A DNA stretch of 64,000 bases from JAJPKK01 sp963844635 (GCA_963844635.1 CAWJPD010000008.1:574327-638326), one strand, 5' to 3'; positions 37,228-46,360 are shown, numbered from the stretch's first letter. Program-made: numbers and translations. Notes: generated by a model from the letters alone, not told the origin.

Positions 37228-37848
37228 TCACACCGGGGCGGCAGTGCCGCCCAGCGCCACGTCCTCGATCGCAGCCTCGACAACCGGGTCGGGTTCAAGA
37301 TCGGTCAGTGGATGATCGGCAAGCAGCGTAATCCCGGCGATAGCCGCCTCGAGCTGGGCCGTGGTGATTGGAATCGTGGTCCGACGCCCTGCGGGAACCA
37401 GCGGATTGAGCCGAGCGTGGATGGGCCCATCCGTTGCCACCGCAATCAAAACAACATCTACTTCAGCTGGCGCCGGATCGCCGCGGAATCGCAGAAGGAC
37501 CAGATCGCCCGGCGCCAGCGGATGAAAGCGGTCCGGCAGCGCCGGATCGTCGGGGACGGTGCCGCCGTCCAGCCGCCAGTTCTTGGAATTGTTGTAGGTG
37601 ATCGGGCGCCGATGATCACCCGGCGGCGCATATGCCGGCGCGGCACCCGGGCCGAAGATCGTCACCAGCACCGGCCAGCGCGCGCCCATCATGGCGTGTG
37701 CCTGTGGATAGAACTGATCGACGAACACATCCGTATTGAGGTTGATCCCCTTCTGCCGGTGATCGCCGTAGGTCTCGTTTTGGAAGTGGAAATCGAAGAA
37801 CGACAGATCGGAACCAGCCAGTCGTTTCAGTGCAAGCTTGTCCGCCAT
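37228..37848 (-). pseudogene. Unknown protein truncated by IS21
   Basis: ATG 37848 starts MADKLALKRLAGSDLSFFDF, continues with KGINLNTDVFVDQFYP, VLVTIFGPGAAPAY, NNSKNWRLDGG and FHPLAPGDLVLLRFRGD, then enters the IS21 terminal repeat, whose TGA supplies the stop. The module reminds me of N-terminal domains found in restriction- and methylation-associated defence proteins, but I cannot name the family. About 200 residues remain; original length unknown. GC content and codon use match neighbours. Confidence 0.55.
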
Positions 37849-37904
37849 CGAAACCCCCGACTAGCCCAGCTTAAGTCACAACTCTTTATGTAAATGTGTC
37901 AAGT

Positions 37905-39509
37905 TTATGCGGCGAGTTTGGCATGGTCGATCCACTTGGTGAGTTGCACATCGACATTGTCGAAGGCGCGCTTGAGTGGCGTGGCAATAGCGCCGTGGCC
38001 TGGAAGTGCGGCGGCGGATGCCGGGCGGAGGATTCGGTTATAGGCTTGGGTGAAGAACAGGGCGGCGCGCCATCCGAAGTCGGTGACCAGGTAGCGGAAG
38101 CTTTTTGGCGGGCGTTTGATGAAGCCATGGAGGCGCAGGCGGCGAAGTTGATAGGACATAGCGCCTTGGGAGATTTGTTCTGGGGCGCGGCCGGACAGGG
38201 CGGCAAGGTGGCGGCGTAGATCATTGCACCGGAAGCCGTCGGCGATCTGACGGAACACAATGAGCGCCTGCAAGAGTTGATGGGCGCGCGGATCGGCAAA
38301 GCGCAGGCCGGAAGCGCGTTGCGCTCCCGCCGTAACCGCCCCGTTGATGCTCTGGAAGGTCTCCTCGGTCAGCATGCAGTCATGGCTGAGGCGCTCGATT
38401 TCGAGCAGCCGGCGGTTGGCCGCAAAGCCGACCGCGCGCAGCCTGGCAAGATTGTGCAGGCGCTTGCCGATGCCGAAGTCGTAGGTGTTGTTGATGGTGG
38501 TTTCGGTGCGCAGCGCGCGGTTTTCCTTGTGGTACTGCTTGATCCTTGTGTTCTTGTAATAGACGTTCAAGGACGGGGTTACGTCGTGGGTGACGATGCG
38601 GGTGCGGAACGATCCGGGCGTTCGGCGCGTGATCTTGCGATTGAAGATCAGCCGTACCTCCTCGGGGCGGCCGAGATCGAGATTCTCGCGGATCACCTGT
38701 TCGAAGAACAGGCGGCCATGGACGGGTCGGTCGAGCACCTGGGTCAATGAGAACTCGGCCTGGAGGATCGAAATGTCGTAACGATAGCCGGCCTGGCGAT
38801 CGGCGCCGGTGAAGGGATGCGGCAACAGGCGCAGCCATTTGCGCAGCAGACTGTCGATCTTCTCGGCCGAAAGACCATCGCAGATTTGCTGCAGGCGTGC
38901 CGGATCGGCACAACTGAGAATGCCATTGTCGAGGGCTTCGAAAGCAATGCCTTTGCGGGCAAGCTGGCGCTTGGCGTATTCGTGGCCATTGAGGCACAGC
39001 TTGGCATTGAACGGAAAGTAGGTGCAGAACTTGAGGAAGAACGGGCCGAAGTCGCGATCCACCGCATAAATGTAATAGTGGTTGACCATCGCGCTGGAGC
39101 GCACGATCCACGGATAGGGCAGGCCGGTGATCGGGCTCTTGCGCTTCTCGGTGCGGAAGACCGGGGTCTTCTCCTGAGCCTTGCCGACGAACACGATGCC
39201 TTCTGGCTTGCCGAATTTTGCCAGATACTCCGCCATCACGCTGTCCTTGCGCTGGCCCTTGCGGAACTGGATGAGGGGAATGTCATGGTGCGCCACCATG
39301 CGTTCCAGCTTGGCGACGAAGTCGCGGCTGATCGGACTCATCAGCGCCGCCGACGGCAGCGGCTGGCCACGGTGCTGGCGGAAGAATCCGACAACCCCGC
39401 CCTCGCTTTGCAGACGCGGCACGTAAACGTTGAGGTACATCCGGTCGATGCCCTCGACCGCAAGCGTGACATGGCGATCGAGAATATCGGCCACGCTCTG
39501 TGCTATCAT
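37905..39509 (-). CDS. Large uncharacterised protein of a widespread family, C-terminal winged helix
   Basis: 534 aa from ATG 39509. Blocks: RMYLNVYVPRLQSEGGVVGF near the start, YIYAVDRDFGPFFLKFCTYF, FPFNAKLCLNGHEYAKRQLA, and TRIVTHDVTPSLNVYYKNTR followed by IKQYHKENRALRTETTINNT. The last 100 residues (LSGRAPEQISQGAMSYQLRR, LRLHGFIKRPP, RYLVTDFGWRAALFF) look like a winged-helix domain. I recognise the family as abundant, often multi-copy and without a known function; it is frequently near mobile DNA. No transposase DDE, HUH or recombinase motif is visible. Intact, unlike most neighbours. Confidence 0.7.
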   Translation of the reverse strand: MIAQSVADILDRHVTLAVEGIDRMYLNVYVPRLQSEGGVVGFFRQHRGQPLPSAALMSPISRDFVAKLERMVAHHDIPLIQFRKGQRKDSVMAEYLAKFGKPEGIVFVGKAQEKTPVFRTEKRKSPITGLPYPWIVRSSAMVNHYYIYAVDRDFGPFFLKFCTYFPFNAKLCLNGHEYAKRQLARKGIAFEALDNGILSCADPARLQQICDGLSAEKIDSLLRKWLRLLPHPFTGADRQAGYRYDISILQAEFSLTQVLDRPVHGRLFFEQVIRENLDLGRPEEVRLIFNRKITRRTPGSFRTRIVTHDVTPSLNVYYKNTRIKQYHKENRALRTETTINNTYDFGIGKRLHNLARLRAVGFAANRRLLEIERLSHDCMLTEETFQSINGAVTAGAQRASGLRFADPRAHQLLQALIVFRQIADGFRCNDLRRHLAALSGRAPEQISQGAMSYQLRRLRLHGFIKRPPKSFRYLVTDFGWRAALFFTQAYNRILRPASAAALPGHGAIATPLKRAFDNVDVQLTKWIDHAKLAA

Positions 39510-40004
39510 CGCCAAGGCTCCGGTCGCGGTTTTGCCTGTTGAAGGCGTTTAGACCGCGTAGCGGTCCTATCTGAGCCTGGTTCTACCAGAGCTCGTCATG
39601 AACCGGCGATCGGAGCCGCAGCCGAACACGCCTCGTCGGTCTGAGGCAGAGCCTCGCTAGATGTTCTCCGTGGGGATTCCTACTCAGCGGGCCCAGCCGG
39701 CCACAACCCGAAGAAGAAGGAGGACGATCTTTTGCCGCCGTGCGCCAACGAAAATCGAGCGGGATCGGTGAACCGATACGGCGCCCCGTGGACGACCTCG
39801 GCAACCATGGCCAAGCTTGGACGGTTCGCGCGCCCATTCCCGGCGTCAAAAGCTGTTCGGGAAAATCGGCCGGCCCGCGGTCCGCCGCTGCGGCCAAATT
39901 GCCATGGAGAGGCGAGTGATGACATCGCTTCTCCGGACATCGTGATGCGACGGCATGGCTAGATGCTGCGGTATGGCGGAGGTTGAGCGTATTCAGATTC
40001 CCGA
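39510..40004. other. Region with two hairpins and a DUF763-like scrap
   Basis: Upstream of the 534-aa gene, GACCGC-GTA-GCGGTC (39552-39566) and CTGGT-TCT-ACCAG (39578-39590) form two hairpins. On the minus strand 39817-39731 reads SLAMVAEVVHGAPYRFTDPA then RFSLAHGGK, resembling an internal piece of DUF763 proteins. Nothing else is supported. Confidence 0.4.
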
Positions 40005-40698
40005 TCAGGCCTGCGCTGCATGGCGCTCTGCAATGAAAGCGCGGATCTTTTGGTGCTCTGCTTGGACCACGACGGGATCGCGCAAACTCCAGATGACGTC
40101 TCCAGCGTCCGCAATCGCGTAGGCGTAAAGCGGGTCGCGCTCCACGATGTCCCCGCTGAAGATGTGTTCCGTTTGGGCGACAAGCTTCCTGCGTCCCGCG
40201 ACGGCGGCTTCGAGCCGCGCTTCCCAACCTTGGCTCGCTCCTCCGCCGGCCGGCTCCGCTTCGTTTCGGGCCACGGTAATCGCCTCCAGCATCTTCGCCG
40301 CCTGTACGGCGGCCTGTTGCGCCTCGCGCAAGAATCCGCGCAGCCCGCGCACGAACTAGGCAAGGTTTCAGATAAGTCGCATAGGCTCTGATCGGATCGC
40401 CGCGGCCGCCAAGGACCCGGCCCGCCTCGTTGAGGAAACTGAGGAAGGTTCGCTCCGAACAGCCATATCGAAGCAGGTCCAGATGAACAGCGTCCAGGAT
40501 GACTTCCGCGGTATCCAGACGGTTTGCCCGCCTGTACCAGCGCGCAATCGCGATGCGAAATCCCATCGCTTGGTGGTGTAGCCCGTTAGATTGTGCGTGA
40601 AGCATTTCCCGCATGCACATGTTAAGTCCCGCCACATCCTCATTGAATGTAGCCGCGCGTCGGTCAATCTCAGCCCTCCGGTCTGGTTCAGCGCGCAA
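40005..40698 (-). pseudogene. Soluble helical protein of unknown function, frameshifted
   Basis: The first part (40698 to about 40355) includes NEDVAGLNMCMREMLHAQS, RRANRLDTAEVILDAVHLDL and IRAYATYLKPCLV; the second, one base out of phase (about 40352-40005), FVRGLRGFLREAQQAAVQAA and SLRDPVVVQAEHQKIRAFIA. Both have good codon structure and join smoothly at about 40353. Two TPR-like helices are possible. No family recognised. TTG at 40698 is the first in-frame start, but the coding frame continues upstream, so the true start may be earlier. Confidence 0.5.
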
Positions 40699-40980
40699 GA
40701 GCTGCCGGTTTTTCCGCCATTGTCTTAACCGCGGATGCGTTGGGGGCCGGTCAAAGCGATGATTATATCGCGCTCGGCCGGCCGCGCGACCCCGCTCTCA
40801 CTTTGGGCAATCACGACCCGGCTCTTGGCGGCCACGGCAATTTCACTGATCAGAAACGAAATCTGAGTTTCAGCGACATCACATTCCTGCGTGAAGCGTC
40901 AGGCCTGCCGGTCCTCGTCAAAGGTCGACAATGTTCATCGTTTGCGACGCAACAACACACATATTTCCGACTCGGCGCGG

Positions 40981-41193
40981 GGTGCCGACGCCGTGCCTGT
41001 GTAGGAACCCCATGATCTCGCGCACCACCTTCTGCTCGGCCCAGGCAGCAACGATGCCGTTCGCGCGCACCGGCCCCATCCCGTCCACTTCGCGCAGGCG
41101 GCCGGGTTGCGTCTCGATCACGTCAAAGACTTTGTCACCAAAGAGCCGGACCAGCTTTTTGGCGTAGACCGGGCCGATGCCGCGGATCATGCC
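40981..41193 (-). pseudogene. RecD2-like helicase, internal helix-hairpin-helix fragment
   Basis: MIRGIGPVYAKKLVRLFGDK, VFDVIETQPGRLREVDGMGP and AEQKVVREIMGFLHRHGVGT match the helix-hairpin-helix region of RecD2/TraA-type helicases. About 70 codons, cut at both ends; no helicase motifs. A relic. Confidence 0.7.
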
Positions 41194-41442
41194 GGAGGAG
41201 GTGATCACGACCGCTGCAATCAGTGATCACGATCGCATGGCACGCGCAACCGCCGGGTCTTCGGATTCGAACCGGCGTTTGTTTGGCCACTGCGACCGAA
41301 GCGTTAGGGGCGCTAGACCGCGATCGGGTTGATATAAGAACGCAAATAATTGCTTTCAATGATACAAATGCAATTGGAGTTTGCACCAGTAATTCATCTT
41401 TTCCGCTTAGATTGTTGTGACTAGGGAAAAGAAGATTGTGCC

Positions 41443-41919
41443 ATGCGCGCGTTGCGAGTTGTTGGAGCTGGATTTCTATTCGCTTTCTCGAGTTGTTGCC
41501 TCACTGGGTGCAAGCCCGGCGACACTCCGGGACCGACCGCGGTCAAGACCGAACCGGCAGGGGACAGCCAGCGGCTCCAAGGAACATGGAAGCTTATCTC
41601 GGCCACATGGAACGGCGAGCCGCAGGCGGGCGACATGCAGTGGGTCGTGGAGGGCGACCACTACACCATCCGCCTCAATGGGCAACAGCATGTCGATCCC
41701 TACTTCTTCAAGCTAGACACCGACCAGAAACGGATCGACGTGTTCCACCATGAGACCCCCAAGGGGAGTTCCGGTGGCAGTCTGAAAGGAATCTACGAGG
41801 TAAAAGGGGACCGGTTGAGGGTGACCTACGATCCGACGGCACGCCGATATCCCACATTGTTCGAGTCAGGTGCTGGCTCCAGGCTGATCTCCTACGAGTT
41901 CCGGCGCAACAGTCCGTAG
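41443..41919 (+). CDS. Lipoprotein of the TIGR03067 (lipocalin-like) type
   Basis: 158 aa. Signal peptide with lipobox LTGC (Cys 23), so anchored to a membrane after lipidation. The mature part begins DSQRLQGTWKLISATWNGEP and continues with GDHYTIRLNG, DPYFFKLDTDQKRIDVFHHE, GIYEVKGDRLRVTYDP: the TIGR03067 pattern common in Planctomycetes and Acidobacteria, uncommon in alphaproteobacteria. Small beta-barrel; ligand unknown. Its location inside fragment-rich DNA suggests transfer. Confidence 0.8.
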   Translation: MRALRVVGAGFLFAFSSCCLTGCKPGDTPGPTAVKTEPAGDSQRLQGTWKLISATWNGEPQAGDMQWVVEGDHYTIRLNGQQHVDPYFFKLDTDQKRIDVFHHETPKGSSGGSLKGIYEVKGDRLRVTYDPTARRYPTLFESGAGSRLISYEFRRNSP

Positions 41920-42138
41920 CGCCTGGTTCACTGCGATTTCATATCTGGTCGGGTTGCGGCTCAGCTTCGGGAAATCCGTCAACCCAGCAGCGCTGCTCGC
42001 GTCCTGCAGAGAGATCGCATCACAGAGGCGATACGACCTATTGCGCCGCCAATTGTTCTAGCAGCCTGTCGGACTTAGCCTACAACACACGGCACCAAGT
42101 ATTGTGGCGCAATTGATTTGCCGCTGGAGTGCCGAAGG

Positions 42139-42321
42139 ATGAGCCATTTCCGAGAATTTGACCGCGCAACGGGATTTCTGCTGCCGCCGTCTGTCGATGA
42201 CTGGCTTCCCGAACGGCATCTGGCGCGGTTTGTCATCGAGGTGATCGATGGCTTGGACCTTTCGGCCATGGTGAAGAGCTATCGGGGCACCGGCTCGGCT
42301 GGCTACCATCCGGCGTTGCTG
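42139..42321 (+). pseudogene. IS1182-type transposase, N-terminal fragment
   Basis: MSHFREFDRATGFLLPPSVD, DWLPERHLARFVIEVIDGLD and GTGSAGYHPALL are the conserved first 61 residues of IS1182/IS5-like transposases. Homology stops abruptly at 42321, where an unrelated antisense fragment begins. The bases 42062-42138 probably include the IS left end. Confidence 0.8.
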
Positions 42322-42330
42322 ACGAAGCCG

Positions 42331-42546
42331 TCCACCTTCGATCGCCGCGAGACTCGCTGCAAACGCTCCGAACAGCATCGCTGCGGTGAGCCAGAAGGAG
42401 AGCTTTGCGGCGTCTGCGCGGGCTTCGTCGGCGGCAGCTTTAGCCTGAGTGATGATGTCGTTGACACGCTTCTCAGCATCTGTCTGGCTCAAGCCGGTAC
42501 GGGACGCGACAACGCTTGCCACGTACATTCGATCTGCCGGTGTCAA
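42331..42546 (-). pseudogene. C-terminal fragment of a small membrane protein
   Basis: LTPADRMYVASVVASRTGLS, QTDAEKRVNDIITQAKAAAD and one membrane helix (FWLTAAMLFGAFAASLAAIE). It resembles the end of PhnA-like/uncharacterised Hyphomicrobiales membrane proteins. Truncated at both ends by the flanking fragments. Confidence 0.5.
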
Positions 42547-42599
42547 ATCCTGGTGCTCTTGAAAGCTCCCGGCCCGCCTCGATAGACGCGGGACGGGTG

Positions 42600-43082
42600 C
42601 GAAAGTTGAAAGCGCTGGGCTTGGGCGCGACAACGCGCGGACTGGCGCGGGTCAAGAACCCGGATGGGCTGATCCTCGCCTATGCGACTTAATATCTTTC
42701 GGCAGCGGCCGACGGCGACCCGCACATGGACAGCCCCTTCACCGCTGCCCTGCTCAACAACATCGCCACGCCTGGCCTTGACATAAAGGACATGTTCTTT
42801 CGTGTCGGCCGCGAAGTCATTGCGACGACGCGAGGCGCGCAGCGTCCGGAGATTTCGGTGTCGTTTTACGACTCCTACGCGCTGGCACCAGCCTCGCCGC
42901 CGGCCGTGATCACGCCACCAGTCGCCTCTGCGCCGCCGAACTCCGCCGCACCGACAAAGGAACGTTGTCTGGTGGCCGATCCGACCGGCACGCCTTTGAA
43001 TCGAGTAGGAGGCCGACCATGCGACGGCGGGATTTCAGTGTGGGCGGTTCCCGCACACTCGGAAAACGTTGCCGCAGAATAA
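42600..43082 (+). pseudogene. Caspase-like (peptidase C14) protein fragment with in-frame stop
   Basis: GLARVKNPDGLILAYAT, then TAA at 42690, then in the same frame DGDPHMDSPFTAALLNNIAT, KDMFFRVGREVIATTRGAQR and PEISVSFYDSYALAPASPP. This is the p10-like second half of bacterial caspase-domain proteins followed by a Pro/Ala-rich linker. The catalytic His and Cys are in the missing first half. Inactive relic. Confidence 0.65.
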
Positions 43083-43252
43083 AGTAAGGCCGCGATTACT
43101 GTATACAAAATTACATACAAAACGAAAGATTTGCCTATGATTTAATCAGGCTCGATCCAACCAGCTTTGCGTACCAACTGGATTACGCGAGCAGAATAAA
43201 AGACGGGGGACCCTCCATAAGGCGGTGGCATGGTGCTTGCGGTTTGAGGCTG

Positions 43253-43360
43253 TTTTTTAATCGTCCGGCCGATCGTGTTGTCGCTGACGCGTTTGACAAT
43301 GTGCAGTTCGACGACCTTCTCCTCGAGCAAGCGAAGGCTCCATCGGGCGAAGCCATCCGG
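43253..43360 (-). pseudogene. IS630-type transposase fragment
   Basis: PDGFARWSLRLLEEKVVELH and IVKRVSDNTIGRTIKK match the second helix-turn-helix of IS630 transposases (usually ...ARWTLRLLADKVVEL...). Only 35 codons. Confidence 0.6.
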
Positions 43361-43685
43361 GGCCGGAGAGAGGGGCTTCGATATCCGGCCGATGCATCCC
43401 GAACGGCGCAGGAACCGCTCGGAATGATATCGCGGAGACGGACCGCCTGGCTGGGGCGGTGAGATTCGAACTGCGATATCCGTTTCACTTGGGACTCGGG
43501 TCTCTTGCGGCGCCAAATCGTGTGAATGAGGCCGAAAACAGGCAACAGAGACAATTCGCGTTGGAGCTGCCCCCTTTCACAAATGCAGCTGCCGCAGTGT
43601 TTTCCGGCATTTCGTGAGCGTTGAACGGATGGCGCGGTCCCGTCCAACATGCCTCGCATGCCGGATTCGAACTGGCAAGCGGAAT

Positions 43686-43958
43686 GAAATCATCAACGTC
43701 TTTCTGGCGGTTTTCAATCTGCTGCCACTGCCACCGCTCGACGGCGGACGGATTGCCGTTGGGTTGCTTCCGAAAGCCCTTGCCTCCCCACTGGTCAGCC
43801 TGGAACACTACGGGATGGTGATCCTGATCGGGGTGCTCTTCATTCTGCCGGTGATCGGAGCGCAAATGGGCATCGATTTGAGCTTCGTATCCTATGTGGC
43901 TGCCAAGGTTACCAACGACGTTGTCAACGTTATTCTGCGGGTGACCGGCCATACCTAA
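43686..43958 (+). pseudogene. Site-2 protease (M50) C-terminal fragment
   Basis: INVFLAVFNLLPLPPLDGGR contains the second metal motif (N..P.PPLDGG) of M50 membrane proteases, followed by two membrane helices (MVILIGVLFILPVIGAQMGI). The HExxH half is absent. The homology begins just after a T-loop-like GGATTCGAAC at 43661-43670. Confidence 0.7.
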
Positions 43959-44007
43959 CCAGGTCACAACCTTCACTGCGTCGACAGCGAGAACGAGGAG
44001 AAACGAA

Positions 44008-44262
44008 ATGAGCGGCAAGAGCGTAAAGCAGTACATGGAGGTGATCGGCGCCGACGGTGTTCATATCGGAACCGTCAATTGCGTCGAGAACGGCAGGATC
44101 AAGCTCACCAAAGCGGACAGCGGCGAAGGGCGCCACAAAGGTCATCATCATTTCATTGATCTGGGGCTGGTCGCGGATGTCGAAGGGCAGACGGTGCGCC
44201 TGTCGGCAAACGCCGCGGTCGCCGTCACACTGGAAGAGGAGAAATCCGGCACGCCCACCTGA
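44008..44262 (+). CDS. DUF2171 domain protein
   Basis: 84 aa: VKQYMEVIGADGVHIGTVNC, VENGRIKLTKADSG, HHHFIDLGLVADVEGQTVRL. PRC-barrel-like DUF2171 family, small cytoplasmic proteins of unknown role frequently near stress genes. ATG 44008 after GAGGAG-type sequence (GAACGAGGAGAAACGAA). Complete. Confidence 0.9.
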   Translation: MSGKSVKQYMEVIGADGVHIGTVNCVENGRIKLTKADSGEGRHKGHHHFIDLGLVADVEGQTVRLSANAAVAVTLEEEKSGTPT

Positions 44263-44559
44263 GCACTCTCTCAGCGATATGGCGGGCTAATCAGCACCGC
44301 GCGCGGCGCGCACTCGCCGGCGCCGAGGCGGTTAACCAACCCGATCTGGTTGCACGGGCATCCGCGCGGCAACGATCGGGACGATCGCGAACCGCAGCAA
44401 AGGATGCGCGACCGAGCGCACCAAGCGGCCCCAAGAGTACCTGTGCATGATCTGAATCAGCGCGCAAGTGTAAGTGACGTATATCTCCCACCCTTAAAAC
44501 GTGATACTGGGCAATTGATGTAGGCTTATAGGAGCCGAGATGGTCGGTGGAGGTTTAAA

Positions 44560-45138
44560 ATGTCCTTACTTGATCGGACACAGGCGACAGCGGTCGGAAA
44601 CGCAGCCGCGAATGCGGTCCGGGAGCATTCAACATTCTTCCTCGTTGAGGGATTTGTTCTGGTTATTCTCGGCGCCCTCGCGATCTTTCTGACGCCTTTC
44701 GCGACTATCGCGGTGACAATAATTTTGGGCTGGATTTTTTTCGTCAGCGGCATCGTTGGATTGGTTTCGACCTTCGGGGCAAGGCGGGCACCGGGGTTTT
44801 GGTGGTCGCTGGTGTCAGCGCTGATTGCCATCGGCGTAGGTATTGTCCTGCTTGCCCAGCCGATTGCCGGAGCACTGTCGCTTACCCTGGTCTTGATCGT
44901 GTTCTTTGTAGTCGAGGGTCTCGCAAGCATCATGTATGCACTGGAGCATCGGCGGGAATTATCGGGACGTTGGGAATGGATGCTGATCAGCGGCATCATT
45001 GACCTTCTGCTCGCTGCCATTATCTTCGCAGGATTTCCCGGTACTGCTGCTTGGGCGCTCGGGCTGCTGGTTGGCATCAACATGATTTTTGGTGGCATGG
45101 CGCTTGTGGCGATAGCCACGCATGCTCGCGTCCGCTAG
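44560..45138 (+). CDS. HdeD family membrane protein
   Basis: 192 aa with six hydrophobic helices in two triplets (FFLVEGFVLVILGALAIFLT; AVTIILGWIFFVSGIVGLVS; ...). HdeD/DUF308 proteins are inner-membrane proteins; in E. coli HdeD contributes to acid resistance at high density. ATG 44560, preceded by GGTGGAGG. Follows DUF2171 on the same strand with a 297-bp gap in which no gene is seen, so a separate promoter is likely. Confidence 0.9.
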   Translation: MSLLDRTQATAVGNAAANAVREHSTFFLVEGFVLVILGALAIFLTPFATIAVTIILGWIFFVSGIVGLVSTFGARRAPGFWWSLVSALIAIGVGIVLLAQPIAGALSLTLVLIVFFVVEGLASIMYALEHRRELSGRWEWMLISGIIDLLLAAIIFAGFPGTAAWALGLLVGINMIFGGMALVAIATHARVR

Positions 45139-45289
45139 TCGGGCATCATCAAGGGCGGCATGCGAGTGGTCCGTAGCGCCCGCCGATGATCGGACTTGCG
45201 ACGACTTCCCGAGCTGCCTTTCGACTAAGATGGGGCGTCATCATGTATAAGTAGAGGAATTGATTGAGATATAACTGAGATCATCTGAG

Positions 45290-46065
45290 ATATTTGAGAG
45301 ATCTCACGGAAGAGGAGTGGACAGTTATTGCGCGGCTGATTACGTAGCTGCGGTTTGGTGGTGGTAAGAGCAGCACGGACATGAGTGTGGTGGTCAAATG
45401 GTTTGATGTACATATTGAGCACTGGCTGTCAGTGGAGTGCTCTTTTGAAGGATTTTTTGTTGCACAGCACGGTGTACAACTATTTAGTCTGGTGGAGATG
45501 TGACAGCGTGCTCGATCGCATTCATCACGCGCTGTAAGTGGAATGTAGCGAACGGGCGGAACGTGAAGATAGCTTCACAGCAGATATCATAGACAGTCAG
45601 AGAGTGAAAAGCGCGGAAAAAGGGGGGTTAACATAGATCTGCACGGCTTTGATGCGGGCAAGCTGATCAAGGGCAAGAAACGGCATATTCTCGTAGACAC
45701 GCTCGGTCTGTTGGTGCACGTAGTAGTATACGCGGCGGACGTATAGGATCGCGATAGTGGTTTGCGGCTGCTGGCTACGCTGTTTGGTAAGTTTCTATTT
45801 CTTCAGAAGCTGTTTGCTGACAGCGCCTATCAAGGTCTGATTTTTGCCGATGGACTCGCTAAAATGCTGCCTTATCTCAAGACCGAGATCGTCAAACGAT
45901 CGGATCGCGCTTCAGGATTAGTGCCGTTACCCAAGCGGTGGATCGTCGAGCGCACCATTGCTTGGCTCAACCGTTGCCGCCGTCTCGCCAAGGACTGGGA
46001 AAATCTCAACTCCAGCGGCCTCGCGTTCTTGAAAATCGCCTCCATCAGCCTAGCTCAGAACCAAA
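45290..46065 (+). pseudogene. Heavily degraded IS5-family transposase
   Basis: Scattered over all three frames: LTEEEWTVIARLI, then DLHGFDAGKLIKGKKRHILV and DTLGLLVHVVVYAADV, then intact from 45762 FADSAYQGLIFADGLAKMLP, PLPKRWIVERTIAWLNRCRR and LAKDWENLNSSGLAFLKIAS. Many stops before 45760. The first half is richer in A and T than its surroundings and carries many transition-like changes, whereas the last 300 bases look almost unmutated. Confidence 0.75.
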
Positions 46066-46174
46066 TCGAACGCGAGCGTGGCACCAACGAGGCCCAGCAG
46101 GCACTGACGATCCTGCGAGAGAGATGGCCGCTCGCGTTTCCAATCAACCATCGCGACATTCGGCCGTTGGCAGT

Positions 46175-46351
46175 GCACAGGTCATGGCCTTGGGCACCCG
46201 CGAGCTGTTGCGCGCGGGTAGCCTGATCGAACTCTTCCCCGACTGGCCGGACGAGCTTTTTCCGCTGTACGCGGTATTCCCCTCTCGTCATCATCGCTCT
46301 GCAAAGGTGCAGGTATTCACTGAGTTCTGCCTCCGGCTGCTCGGCGCTTAG
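46175..46351 (+). pseudogene. LysR regulator, C-terminal fragment
   Basis: QVMALGTRELLRAGSLIELF, PDWPDELFPLYAVFPSRHHR and KVQVFTEFCLRLLGA are the last strands and helix of a LysR effector domain. The DNA-binding part is lost where the IS5 remnant lies, pointing to an IS-associated deletion. Confidence 0.75.
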
Positions 46352-46360
46352 CGCACGATC

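Larger units (their letters stand above)
34757..37232. mobile_element. IS21-family insertion sequence, complete
   Basis: 2,476 bp. Left end TGTCAATCGGC (34757 on) and right end, read inward, TGTGAATCGGC (37232 back) are matching terminal repeats followed by repeated GGGACCCC blocks typical of IS21. Contains intact istA and istB on the minus strand. Flanking bases (CGGT left, CCGG right) do not form an obvious target duplication. Confidence 0.85.

Noticed and set aside
34532..39509. A coherent defence island (Ku, unknown N-terminal module, 534-aa protein)
   Set aside because: Ku and the module are truncated by IS21 and the 534-aa family is not tied to defence; proximity alone is not evidence.
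41221..41340. Minus-strand tRNA gene
   Set aside because: Only a T-loop-like GGTTCGAATCC is present; stems of the T-arm, anticodon arm and acceptor do not pair.
42058..42633. Single 191-codon minus-strand gene
   Set aside because: It is a chimera: its first part is a membrane-protein fragment and its last part is antisense to a transposase fragment.
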